Source of the DNA: Abscondita cerata
Taxonomy: Eukaryota; Arthropoda; Insecta; Coleoptera; Lampyridae
Assembly (NCBI GenBank): GCA_030710515.1
Contig: JALBCR010002239.1
Span: 382,501-446,500 of the forward strand
Length of the DNA stretch: 64,000 nt
Reading direction: 5' to 3'
Of this stretch, positions 34,421 through 45,200 are shown one piece after another. The notes beneath the pieces were generated by a model, which was not told the origin of the DNA, did no database searches, and saw nothing but the letters and a program-made list of their open reading frames with translations. The translations under genes and the position numbers were made by a program. Positions within the stretch are counted from its first letter, which is position 1. Every line of letters begins with the position of its first letter.

Positions 34421-34781
34421 CTTCCAAAACGAGCACTGACCGACGTGGATCTAAAAAATATGTAAAACTATTGGATATATCTAATTTTAGAGGGTATTTA
34501 TGAAAAACTCCCTACCTACCAATAAAGTTCGTGTTAACGAATGCGGTATAGTAAACCTAGATAATGAAGAAGGAGAAGGAACACATTGGACTGCATATAA
34601 AAAGTTTGGAAACAGTTCGGTTTATTTTGATAGTTTTGGAAATTTACAACCACCAATCGAATTAATAAGTTATTTAAACAGCAATGGACCTTGTGACATA
34701 AACTATAATCATAAAAGTTTTCAATCATTCAATACTGTAAATTGCGGACATCTATGTTTACAATTTTTGTATAACTATTAA
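34410..34781 (+). pseudogene. Adenovirus-type cysteine protease, frameshifted N-terminus
   Basis: The maturation protease of virus-like Polintons. Catalytic residues are in order: His in GTHWTAYKKFG near 34,590, Asp in VYFDSFGNLQPP near 34,625, and Cys in VNCGHLCLQFLYNY near 34,745, ending at 34,781. The N-terminal part (LPKRALTDVDL near 34,420; KYVKLLDISNFRG near 34,460; MKNSLP at 34,500) is spread over three frames by two single-base changes. The catalytic part is one unbroken frame. It lies between the core-like protein and the penton-like protein. Confidence 0.9.
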
Positions 34782-34832
34782 TATATATACTTTAAAAAAA
34801 CTCAGTTGTTTCATTAAAGCGTATGTAATATC

Positions 34833-35545
34833 ATGTCACTAACGTTTACATTGTCTGGTACAGAATCAATACTTTCTAGTAGTTATTATCCCCCTATTAT
34901 ACTAGATGATAGTGAATATGTATTGGGGTTGATTAATTTAGAAACTTTTAATTCAATTGCAAACGTAGATAACACTAATAACAAATTTTATTTTACGCTG
35001 CAAAACGGTAAACAATCTATTATTAAAATAAGTGAAGGTGCTTACGAAATTGATGATCTCAATAAATACTTAATTAGAGAACTTGGGTATTACGATAAAG
35101 GAATCAATTCACCAATACATTTAAAGCTGGATGGAAACAACAACACACTAAGATGTCAAGTTAAAGCTAATTTCGATATTGATTTCACCAAATCAGATTC
35201 AGTTGGAACTTTATTGGGTTTTAAAAGCAGAAAACTAAAAGCAGGTAAGACCTATGTATCAGACTTTCCATCTAAAATATCTAAAGTAAATGCTTTATGT
35301 ATCGAATGTAATATCGTGTCTGGTGCATACAGAAACGGAGAACAAGTGCACGTTGTTCACGAGTTTTTCCATCAGTTCCTCCCGGTTATAAAATTATTGA
35401 AGCTCCCGCTAACGTTATTTATTTACCAATCAACACCAAGCAAATAGACGAAGTTACTATTAAAATAACAGATCAAGATGGAAATATAGTCAATTTTAGA
35501 GGAGAAGTGATAACAGTACGTTTGCATCTACGAAAAATTCGATAA
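34833..35545 (+). pseudogene. Minor capsid (penton-like) protein, one frameshift
   Basis: ATG at 34,833. The sequence is beta-rich (MSLTFTLSGTESILSSSYYP; VLGLINLETFNSIANVDNTN), as in the single jelly-roll penton proteins of Polintons. GAYEIDDLNKYL and SVGTLLGF are typical inner strands. The frame holds to about 35,370 and then shifts by one base. The last 50 codons continue in another frame (PPGYKIIEAPANVIYLPINT near 35,380) to the stop at 35,545. It would close the five-fold vertices of the capsid. Followed after 9 bases by a small gene. Confidence 0.88.
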
Positions 35546-35554
35546 AATTCTGTT

Positions 35555-35710
35555 ATGGGTATAGTGTTTAATAAGTACAAATCTGTTGGCAAGAACATAA
35601 ATACAACCAAGAAAAGAAAATCAGTCATTCGAACATCAAGATTGAAACAGTTAACAAGAGAAAATCGAGATTTCTTAAAGTCCCTGGGATTTAAATTACG
35701 AACGAGTTAA
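35555..35710 (+). CDS. Small basic Polinton protein, 51 residues
   Basis: An unbroken frame from ATG at 35,555 to TAA at 35,710, tightly packed between penton-like and major capsid genes (gaps of 9 and 4 bases). It is strongly basic (KKRKSVIRTSRLKQLTREN) and ends RDFLKSLGFKLRTS. Spacing and direction argue that it is a real gene of the virion cluster. A role in DNA condensation or capsid assembly is possible from charge alone. I do not recognise a named family. Confidence 0.75.
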   Translation: MGIVFNKYKSVGKNINTTKKRKSVIRTSRLKQLTRENRDFLKSLGFKLRTS

Positions 35711-35714
35711 AAAA

Positions 35715-36921
35715 ATGAATTTTGAAGTTTTGAATGTTAACGAAATTCCTCTATTTGACAATGCTATTTCCTACGCCGAAAAACGAACCCACCCACCGTA
35801 CGCATCAAGTTCTTTCAATAACAACGATGAAATAAGGATACCTATTCAACAACAGGAAGTATACACCCTACCTTGGTATAGTTCCATACATTTTCAAGGA
35901 AAAGTAGAAGTACAAGACGGAGAAACCGTTGTGGAAACAAGCAATGTTAAATTTATTAACATGGGCATTTTATTCCTATTCGATGAAATTCGTTTAGAAA
36001 TAGCTGGAAACGTAGTCGATCGCGTTAGAAATCCAGGAATTACTTCTGTTCTGAAAGGTTACGTTTCTTATAATAATGAACAAAGCAGAGCGCTACAAAA
36101 TGGAGGCTGGTTTCAAAAGAAAGTTCTACGTTAATAGATGAAACAAGTGGATACTTTGATATTGTTGTACCGCTTCGATTAGTGTTAGGATTGTGCGACG
36201 ATTTTAAAAAGTATTAATAAATTCGAGACAAGAACTAGTATTACTTCGAAGCAATACTGATAATAATGCATTGATACTAAATGATTTAACAAAAATGTGA
36301 AGGTTCATTTACATAAAATAGCTTGGCGAATGCCCCATATATCGGTCGCAATTAAAGAACAGCTAAGATTATTAGACGTTGTTAAGCATGCAAGAGAATT
36401 GTACATTCCGTTCAGAAGTCGAGAGTTACATGAGTATCCGCTATTACCTCAAACTCAAAAGCATACGTGGGCTATTAAAACTACCGTAGAAAAACCTCAA
36501 TGCTTAATTATAGCGTTTCAAACAGATAGAAAAAATCAACTAACAAAAATTGTAGTCGTTTCGATCATTGTGATTTAAGTAACATTAAAGTGTTTCTAAA
36601 TGATACCGTTTACCCGTATGACAATTTAAATCTGAATTTAAAAAATCAGTTTGCACTACTTTATGAAATGTTTGCTGATTTTCAATCAGCATTTCTTTAT
36701 AAAGAAACTGAACCAATATTTACGAGAGAAGAATTTAAAGAAATTGCGCCCATAGTAGTGATTGATTGTTCCAAACAAAAGATGATCTTAAAAGAGGACC
36801 CGTAGATATAAGAGTAGAATTTGAAACTAATTTAATTATTCCAGATAAAACCACAGCATACTGTTTGATTCTTCACGATCGAATTGTAAAATATATTCCA
36901 ATAAAAATATTGTATCATTAG
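35715..36921 (+). pseudogene. Polinton major capsid protein (double jelly-roll), frameshifted
   Basis: ATG at 35,715, four bases after the stop of the 51-residue gene. The N-terminus has YAEKRTHPPYASSSFNNNDE and VYTLPWYSSIHFQGKVEV, characteristic of Polinton capsid proteins, and continues with FINMGILFLFDEIRLEIAGN. Three frame changes (near 36,120, 36,215-36,300 and 36,545) split the rest, which reads through to the stop at 36,921. Recognisable blocks are HKIAWRMPHISV near 36,305, HTWAIKTT near 36,470, and YPYDNLNLN near 36,612 with a C-terminal LILHDRIVKYIPIKIL. About 402 codons overall, within the range for this family. Confidence 0.92.
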
Positions 36922-37086
36922 TACAATAAGTATACGTTAATTATATAATTTTGGTGTTTGTGTAAATTGTAGTGTTCAATAAAAGATTAAAAAAAATAAT
37001 ATGATATTTATTTATTTATTTATAAAAGTAATATTTTTACAATCATGTTAAAATTACAATAAAAATTTACAATAAGAAAAAATCTT
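36922..37086. other. 3' flank of the capsid gene with poly-A signal
   Basis: An AATAAA at about 36,978 follows the capsid stop and is suitable as a shared polyadenylation signal. Confidence 0.45.
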
Positions 37087-37411
37087 TTAGTTGTCGTTCT
37101 CCTTGTACTCTTCATCAACATCAACAAATTCCCTTATGTCTTCAACAAATTGAGCTAATCCCACATCAATCAGCAAATCCATTAAAATCTCGACGGTGAG
37201 TATATCAGCTAAGTATGCTCGACAAAGAGCCACACCTTTTTATACTTTTTGCTAAGACATAACACTCTTCCTCTGTATAAAACCCTCGATTGTAGTTAAT
37301 CTCATGTTCGGCATCAAACTCCAAAGCAGTAAAGTGTTCTACCAACCGTTCAACAGCACTACGTAAATCAACAGCTTTAGGCCACGATTGTTCGGCATAA
37401 CACATCCACAT
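37087..37411 (-). pseudogene. Small acidic Polinton protein, one frameshift
   Basis: From ATG at 37,411 (MWMCYAEQSWPKAVDLRSAV) the frame continues to about 37,235. There a one-base change moves it to ILTVEILMDLLIDVGLAQFV and an acidic end (DVDEEYKENDN) stopping at 37,087, about 107 residues in all. No domain recognised. It is helical and acidic. It is on the opposite strand from the capsid gene and ends facing it. Confidence 0.5.
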
Positions 37412-37569
37412 TATTACGTTTATTATAGTAGTAATAGAACAACTCAAAATTTATCAATACTATGAAGGCTTTTATATCTTTCCCAACGTCACCAAACAGT
37501 AACAGCATAAGAGGGGGTACAATATAGAATATGTATAACGCAGTTTAAGATATTCTAAAGTTTAACATA

Positions 37570-37806
37570 ATGAAAGAAAAAACTGTACGGTTCAGAGTTG
37601 AATGCGAAGTGAAGAACATAGTAATGTGGAAGTTTGCTCACCAGCAAGCAAGAAAAGGAGACTGGGAAGAAAAGGCACGTGATAGATATAGATTTCTTAA
37701 AAGAATTGAAGAAATAAATAAAAACATTTCTTATATATTCGAAGATAATCACAGAACGCATATTTATAATGAAATAATTTTAAAATGTAAAAATAAAATA
37801 AAATAA
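37570..37806 (+). CDS. Small basic Polinton protein, 78 residues
   Basis: An unbroken frame from ATG at 37,570. The sequence is Lys/Arg/Glu-rich (MWKFAHQQARKGDWEEKARD; RYRFLKRIEEINKNI), helical, with no Cys pairs and no membrane segment. I do not recognise it. It lies divergent to the acidic small gene and just before the tandem repeat. Confidence 0.55.
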   Translation: MKEKTVRFRVECEVKNIVMWKFAHQQARKGDWEEKARDRYRFLKRIEEINKNISYIFEDNHRTHIYNEIILKCKNKIK

Positions 37807-37965
37807 AAGTACTAAGATGTAAATGATTTGTTTTCACCAAAGGGGGCAAACGTAGTAGGGGGCCCTAGGGGGTTCAAGGGCTTGCCCCCGCGGCAAAACT
37901 GGTATCAGATTTCACATTTGATGGGTCAAATTTCACTTGCGGTAAACCGCTCAGAAATTTGACCC

Positions 37966-38815
37966 ATCAAAAGTGAAATCTGACACCGTAAAGTGAAATC
38001 TGACACCTCAAAATTGAAACCGTAAGTGAAATCTGACACCTCAAAATTGAAACCGTAAGTGAAATCTGACACCTCAAAATTGAAACCGTAAGTGAAATCT
38101 GACACCTCAAAAATTGAAACCGTAAGTGAAATCTGACACCTCAAAATTGAAACCGTAAGTGAAATCTGACACCTCAAAAATTGAAACCGTAAGTGAAATC
38201 GTGACACCTCAAAAAATTGAAACCGGAAGTGAAATCTGACACCTCAAAAATTGAAACCGGAAGTGAAATCTGACACCTCAAAAATTGAAACCGGAAGTGA
38301 AATCTGACACCTCAAAATTGAAACCGTAAGTGAAATCTGACACCTCAAAAATTGAAACCGTAAGTGAAATCTGACACCTCAAAATTGAAACCGTAAGTGA
38401 AATCTGACACCTCAAAAAATTGAAACCGTAAGTGAAATCTGACACCTCAAAAATTGAAACCGTAAGTGAAATCTGACACCTCAAAAATTGAAACCGTAAG
38501 TGAAATCTGACACCTCAAAATTGAAACCGTAAGTGAAATCTGACACCTCAAAAATTGAAACCGTAAGTGAAATCTGACACCTCAAAATTGAAACCGGAAG
38601 TGAAATCTGACACCTCAAAAATTGAAACCGGAAGTGAAATCTGACACCTCAAAAATTGAAACCGGAAGTGAAATCTGACACCTCAAAATTGAAACCGTAA
38701 GTGAAATCTGACACCTCAAAAAATTGAAACCGTAAGTGAAATGTGACACCTAAAAATTGAAACCGGAAGTGAAATATGACACCTCAAAATTGAGACCGGA
38801 AGTGAAATGTAATCC
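37966..38815. repeat. Tandem array of about 25 copies of a 31-34 bp unit
   Basis: The unit is AAGTGAAATCTGACACCTC followed by AAAA(A)TTGAAACCG(T/G). Copies differ mainly in the length of the A run (4-6) and in T versus G before AAGTGAAA. The G type occurs in two separate clusters near 38,220-38,300 and 38,595-38,690, which suggests that a block of several units was duplicated. The right edge decays into AAGTGAAATGTAATCC near 38,815. No spacers between units, so not a CRISPR array. Confidence 0.97.
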
Positions 38816-39208
38816 TTAAAATATAAATATGACGTCAAATATGATATTTGACACTTAAAAATGAAACTTTTAATCGGAAGTTAAATTTGGTATACTAAAA
38901 TCAAAATTTTTGCGCAAGAAACACTTTAAAAACTCTAATGTTTTTTCTATACCTTGAAATAAATAAAAATTGTATAAAACAAGTACTAATTTAAGTCAAC
39001 TTGTGCTATACAAAACTTTGCAGACGAACTTCATGGTCCACCCTGTATTTTAACATATTTAGATTTACAAGTTCTTCAACCACAGAGTATTGAAAGTACC
39101 GATGAAATTACACATAGCACATATGCACGTAGGTATATTTTACCATATTTAGATTTTGCTTTATTTCTTAATAATTAATAGATAAATAATACGTTTGGGA
39201 ATAAAAAA
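38816..39208. other. Non-coding, with a mariner-like end
   Basis: No gene. CCACCCTGTA at about 39,040 looks like a terminal repeat of a mariner-type MITE, but its partner was not found. Confidence 0.4.
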
Positions 39209-39629
39209 TTAAAACAATGTATAATTTTTTCTTTCTTTATTTATTTTTGTAATATATTTCATCTTTTGTTTGGTTTTATAATTCCATTTGGCTGCAGCAC
39301 ATACGTAGGGCAGGGGTTCTTCGTCCCAGTTTTCAAATGGTTGTGGAAGTTCACCGCTGCAAGAGACCACAGGTTGAATGGGAGCCGGTCTTTCTTTTCC
39401 CACTGTTGCCATTCCTTCATTTTCCTTTGATAGTCGGCTTCTTTTGCTGTTTCGGCCTCTTGCAGGTGACACTTCCACATATGGGTCGTTAATCGGTGCC
39501 GCAGCATAATGTGGAATGGATCCACAGGACATTGTACCATCCCTGCAATAAGTATTAAAAAAATTAACATTAATCATTAATGAAATGTATTAATTTACCT
39601 CTTGGTAGTTCATGTTTATACGCGTTCAT
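39209..39629 (-). CDS. GTSF1/Asterix-like CHHC zinc-finger protein, spliced
   Basis: Two exons on the minus strand: 39,629-39,599 (MNAYKHELPR and one base) and from 39,542, joined over a 56-bp GT-AG intron (39,543-39,598; acceptor TTATTGCAG). Exon 2 gives CPVDPFH, then nine residues, then HMWKC: exactly C-x5-H-x9-H-x3-C, the CHHC finger of U11-48K, TRM13 and GTSF1/Asterix. A charged helix follows (KEADYQRKMKEWQQWEKK). The same frame stays open to a stop at 39,259 (104 residues). A second frame that ends at 39,209 contains FENWDEEPLPYV and looks more protein-like after about 39,390, so one indel there is possible. GTSF1 proteins bind small structured RNAs and assist Piwi silencing; the short single-finger form fits best here. 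The gene lies inside the Polinton, between the repeat array and the nested mariner. A TATAATATT lies about 25 bases before the ATG. Confidence 0.7.
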
Positions 39630-39711
39630 CTTCAGTATGCGTAGACGATAATATTATATCTCGATGTGTTAATATCAATTAATCTTAGTTTGTATCGAAT
39701 ATATATATATA

Positions 39712-41867
39712 CAGTGTGTCCAAAATTCGATGCTCACCATTGGTATTTTGGAAACGGTAAGAGTTACAGGGTCGGTTAAATGGAACAATGTGGAGGTATT
39801 TATCTTACCTCTTCAGACCTTCTCTTGTTTTTCCAAAGAAATGCGTTGCCTACTAGATATTGCAAAAAAGTGAAAATCGGCATTTTCTTTAAACTTGCGT
39901 AGAATCCACACTATTTATCCTATCAAAAATATGTAAATATAAAAGTTGTAGACATTTAGATATTGAATAATATGCGTCATTAAAATATTTTTTTGCTTGC
40001 ATCAGTAGCGAAATATGACCCAAAGTTGCATTTTTTTAAATGGAAATGATAATTTATTTTTATACAGTTGAATTACTTGATTTTTTTCCTTTTCAACGAT
40101 ATAAGGTTCGAGCTATTTATCTTGTGTACTTTAGAAGATATAAAGAAAAATCATTTTTGAGGCAGATTTATAATGTTACCAAGTTGTAAGCAATAATAAC
40201 AAAAACATAACGGTGGATAACATCGTAAAACGAATGAGTTTTCCTATAAAAGATTCTCAATAGTGCGGCCATTGACTTCTAAACATTTTGTATAGCGTTT
40301 TTCAATATTTATTCGGCAATTCATTAATTGACGGACGCTAACTGAATTAAAGGCCTGCATGACGCTCTGCTGCAAATCATTAACGTTCTCATAATTGACA
40401 ACGTATACTAAATTTTTATGTGTCCCCACAGGAAAAATCTAGTATGGACAAATCTGGTGATCGCGCAGGCCAACGTATGGGACCGTTTGTTCCAATCCAA
40501 CGGTTTCCAAATCTTGCTGATAAATATTCAGTGACGATCCTGGAATTATGGGCCGGGGCGCCGTCTTGCTGAAACAAAATACTTCTTTCTTCTTGAATAG
40601 GTAGCTCGTCCAATGCATCTTCGACTTCGGCTTGCAGCAGTTGAAGATATCTAGTCGAATTAAGCGTTTGATTATAAATAAATGGACCTATCAAACGATT
40701 TCCCAAAATACCGCACCACACGTTAAATCCGAATCGTTCTTGGAAACGCGATTCTCGAACTATTTTCGGATTTTCATTATTCCAATAATGATAATTATGC
40801 CGATTGTAAATGCCGTTGTTTGTGAATCTACTTTCATCGCTCCAAAGAATTTTTTTAGAAAAAGAATTATCGTTTGTAACTTCATCCAGGTACCATCTAC
40901 AAAATGTAACTCTTCGAGCATAATCATTCTCTTTGATATGATGGCATATCATTGGCTTATAAGGATGAAATTTCTTCTTTTTAAAACATAATGTACTGAA
41001 CTTCTTGCCATACCACTGTCATTCGAAATTTTCTTACTGAAACGGAAGGCTCAACATTAACAGCGGCTAGAACAGCTATTTCAGCATCCTCATTGTCTTT
41101 TTGATAGGTTGTAGGACGAATGGCGGTGAAGGATCCACCTTGTCGAAGATTTTGCTCGAGTCGGGAAAACAAAGTTCTGTGAGGTTGCCTTCTTTCGGGG
41201 TATAAGTTGTGATATTCATTTGCTGCCGCAGTTGAATTACGATGGCATCTTATGTAGACAACAAACATGTCCGTTTTTTCATGGTTTGAAAACTGCATCA
41301 TCAATTTTGAATATGAATAGCTTACTACAACAACTACAAGTTCTGACACGATACTACTGTAACAATATTATTGACAGATTTGATGTGCAGTTGTTTGTTT
41401 CTTAAAAATTTGCAATCATGGATAGTGTGATGTGCTTTAAAATACATCTTCTAAAAGTACACAAGATAAATAGCTCGAACCTTATATCGTTGAAAAGGAA
41501 AAAATCAAGTAATTCAACTGTATAAAAATAAATTATCATTTCCATTTAAAAAAATGCAACTTTGGGTCATATTTCGCTACTGATGCAAGCAAAAAATATT
41601 TTAATGACGCATATTATTCAATATCTAAATGTCTACAACTTTTATATTTACATATTTTTGATAGGATAAATAGTGTGGATTCTACGCAAGTTTAAAGAAA
41701 ATGCCGATTTTCACTTTTTTGCAATATCTAGTAGGCAACGCATTTCTTTGGAAAAACAAGAGAAGGTCTGAAGAGGTAAGATAAATACCTCCATATTGTT
41801 CCATTTAACCGACCCTGTAACTTACCGTTTCCAAAATACCAATGGTGAGCATCGAATTTTGGACACA

Positions 41868-41870
<3 letters not shown>
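39712..41870 (-). mobile_element. DD41D mariner with about 430-bp terminal repeats, nested in the Polinton
   Basis: Ends CAGTGTGTCCAAAATTCGAT at 39,712 and its complement ending at 41,870 are flanked by TA within TA-rich sequence. The inverted repeats run to about 40,143 and from about 41,443, with few mismatches. That is very long for a mariner. The interior holds one transposase gene. Confidence 0.93.
40244..41349 (-). pseudogene. DD41D mariner transposase, two frameshifts
   Basis: From near 41,300 downward: an N-terminal helix-turn-helix region (NEYHNLYPERRQPHRTLFSR), then ILWSDESRF near 40,845 (first Asp), FQQDGAPAHNSR near 40,565 (second) and SPDLSILDF near 40,445 (third, 41 residues after the second). 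The C-terminus INIEKRYTKCLEVNGRTIEN ends at 40,244. Single-base changes near 41,010 and near 40,430 break the frame, the second just after the last catalytic Asp. The true start may lie within the 41,280-41,350 region. Related to the transposase split by the Polinton, but clearly another family member. Confidence 0.92.

Positions 41871-41909
<39 letters not shown>
41871..41909. repeat. TA dinucleotide microsatellite
   Basis: About 19 TA units directly at the right end of the nested mariner. A shorter TA run flanks the left end, as expected if the mariner inserted in a TA microsatellite. Confidence 0.9.
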
Positions 41910-41913
<4 letters not shown>

Positions 41914-42204
41914 ATTTTTAAACCCCTCTTTCCTCTTTTTATTGTAACTTCTAAAAATTATTAGTAGGGATTTTAAAACAGTCAGCAATTTTTGAAATGT
42001 TCAAAGTAATCTAAAATTTTCCACCGGAAGTAATAAGCATCAAATTACGTTTCCATGAAGAGAATCATTTTCAATGTGATTGTCCTTAATCTAGCTCATT
42101 AAAGAAAATTAAGGTCAACGGTCATTATCCGCTTTTAGATCATTAACCTATAGTATGTAGTATACAATTTCATTTCCTGGGTTATGTTACAACTTTGTTT
42201 TGAA

Positions 42205-42212
42205 TATATAAG
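42205..42212 (+). promoter_or_regulatory. TATA box of the Polinton PolB gene
   Basis: TATATAAG 41 bases upstream of the ATG at 42,254. The same octamer stands before the older PolB at 11,185. Confidence 0.6.
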
Positions 42213-42253
42213 TACGTCTATCAGGTATCGTGTTATTTTTCCAATATCAGCTA

Positions 42254-45200
42254 ATGGAGTGTGTGACAAATTTGTGCAAACGTTCAATAAGTGTATTACG
42301 TGTTTACATAGATAAAATAAAGAAATTGGAAGAAAAATAGTTCGAAGAGCAATTAAAAACGAAATATACAAGGATAACGTTTTCGAGTCATCTTCATCCC
42401 TAGAAGCAAGTTTAGCATACCTACTACAGTACAGACTTAAAATTAAGCAGCTTAGAAAGAGTTTACTGATCAAATCTGGCGCTGGTTTGTCAACAAAAGC
42501 AACACTAAAACGTAAAAGGTGCAACGTGAAGTGGGAAGACGTTGAATCATGCTTCAATAACCGAATAAGAACGGGTATGATATCAAATGTCAGCATTAAG
42601 GATCCTTTAGTGTTTTTGAATAAATCATTTAAATGTTTTTCAATCAAAATTAAGAAAGTCTTGAATGATTTTATGATTAAAGTAAATGTTATTTTATCGG
42701 CAAATTTTATAAAACCTAATAATGGAGATGTAGATACTAAAACTTTTGCTACTAAAAATTTTCCTATTGATTGTACCACTAATTTAAAAATGGTATCATG
42801 ACAACGTCATAGATAAACTCATTACAAAATTGCAAGAGTTTTCTGAAAAAGATTCTGGATGGGCTTTACTAGAAATTTTGGGTTTAAAAGTTAACATAAA
42901 CAGATATGACCCTCTAAAAGCAGGATACTCAACTTATGTGTCAGTCCCAGATTTTATTAAAAATAAACATGCAGTAATTAATGTTCAAAATAATGATAGT
43001 AATTGTTTTCTTTGGGCTGTTGTTTCTGCTTTATTTCCAGTCAACAAAAATTCTAACAGAATGTCTTCTTATCCTCACTTCAGTGATGTATTAAATTGTG
43101 ATGGTATTCAGTTTCCTATCACAATAAAAGATATTCGAAAATTTGAACACCCTTAATAAAGTAGCTATCAATATTTATTGCATCGAAAATAAAAAAAATT
43201 TTACCTTGTTCGCTAACCACTAACCATGAAAATGATATTAAATTAATTAACTTGTTAATGATATCTTTAAGTTCAAACTCCAATTCTATCAATAATACAT
43301 TGCATGATGAATTTTTAATGTATCACTTCGTTTGGATTAAAAATATGTCAGCTCTTTTATCGAGACAATTATCTTTTGATTCACATAAGTTGTTCATATG
43401 CGAACGGTGTTTAAATTACTTTACGTCAGACATTTTACTAGAAAAACATAAGGTGAATTGTTTAAAGGCCAATAACTGTAAAATCAAATTACCAAAAAAT
43501 CAGATAAGTTTCTGTATTTTAAAAATTATCGTTACCAAGAGAAAGTTCTTTTTTCCATATATGCAGACCTCGAATGTATTTTAGAAGCTTACGGTGAGAC
43601 CAATCAGGTGTTACAAAAAACCAAAACTTCTTCATATCAAAAACATATTCCGTTTAGTGTAGCTTATTATTTTTAAATGTTCCTACGATAATAGTTTGTC
43701 AAAGTTCTCCATATATCGTGGACAAGACTGTATTCGTTGGTTCGTAAATGAGTTGAAAAGTATTGCTTTTATTGCAATGATATATTACGAACAACTGTCC
43801 CGATGACTAGTCTTGACATTATGCAAACTCACGATTTTGTTGACACCGATACTTGTCATATTTGTAAACAATCTATAACAAATAATGAAACCCGTGTGCG
43901 CGATCATAATCATCAGACAGGTCAGTTCAGGGAGCAGCTCATCAGAGTTGCAATTTGAATTACAAAGACGATCATGTAATACCTGTGGTATTTCATAATT
44001 TGAGCGGGTATGATGCACACTTCATTATAAAAAAGAAATATCTACATCTTTTGAAGGTACTATTAAATTGTTGCCCATAAATAAAGAAAAGTATATATCT
44101 TTCACAAAACGAGTTTCCGGAACAAATATTTCTCTCAGGTTCGTAGATTCTTTCCGATTTATGTCTCAAAGCTTAGATAAACTTTCAAACAATTTGAGCA
44201 ACGAACAAAAGTTAATAACTGCATCTAATTGCAATAGTATTGAAGAATTCAATTTAATTAATAGAAAAGGAATATTTCCCTACGATTATATTGATTGTTG
44301 GGAAAAACTTAACGAAAAAAATTGCCTCCAAAAATAAATTTTATAATCGATTACTAGATCAACACATTTCTGATAAAGAGTATTGTCATGCTGTTAACGT
44401 ATGGAAAACTTTCAATATTCAGACGCTCGGTGATTACTCAGATTTGTATTTAAAGACAGACGTCTTACTTCTGTCAGATGTTTTGAAACATTCCGTGAAA
44501 CTTGTATAAAAACATATTCTCTCGACCCCTCCACTATTACACGGCCCCGGGATTAACTTTTGATGCTATGTTAAAAACAACAAAAATATCTTTAGAACTT
44601 ATTACTGACATAGACACTATCCTTTTTATTGAGAAAGGAATTCGAGGAGGTGTTTCTCAATGTTCGAACCGATATGCAAAAGCAAATAATAAATATATGA
44701 AGACCGGATATGACCCAAATCAGGAAAGTACATATTTAATGTATTACGATGTGAACAACCTATATGGTGCCTGTATGTCTCAATACCTACCCTTTGGTGG
44801 TTTCGAATTCATTACAAACTTTGATATTTCCGATATTTTAAATACCCCAAACGATTTCAATGTAGGATATATAGTCGAATGTGACTTAGACTACCCACAA
44901 TACTTACATGAATTGCATAGCGATTGCCGTTGGCGCCAGAGCATTTGATTCCACCAAATTCAAACTCTAAACTTAAAAATTGTTGTTAACTTTGTATCCA
45001 AAGGTATACTATGTAATTCATTATAGAAATCTAAAATGTATTTAAACCTGGGCATGCATCTACGAAAAGTTCATAGAGTTCTTAAATTTGAACAATCGCC
45101 TTGGTTAAAACAGTACATTGATTTAAATACGCAACTACGTCAACAGTCAAGTAATGATTTTGAAAAAGATTTCTATAAACTAATGATTAACGCTATATAT

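Noticed and set aside
37926..38484. Open minus-strand frames with repeated CQISLTVS / EVSDFTYGF units
   Set aside because: They are translations of the tandem array; the units lack start signals and drift in frame with A-run length. No real repeat protein is supported.
37966..38815. Possible CRISPR array
   Set aside because: Units are directly adjacent with no unique spacers, and the setting is a eukaryotic transposon.
41728..41988. 86-codon frame containing a run of Tyr-Ile
   Set aside because: Translation of the TA microsatellite and mariner end.
42135..42779. 214-codon minus-strand frame opposite PolB
   Set aside because: Shadow of the PolB N-terminal region; the plus strand has the promoter, start and homology.
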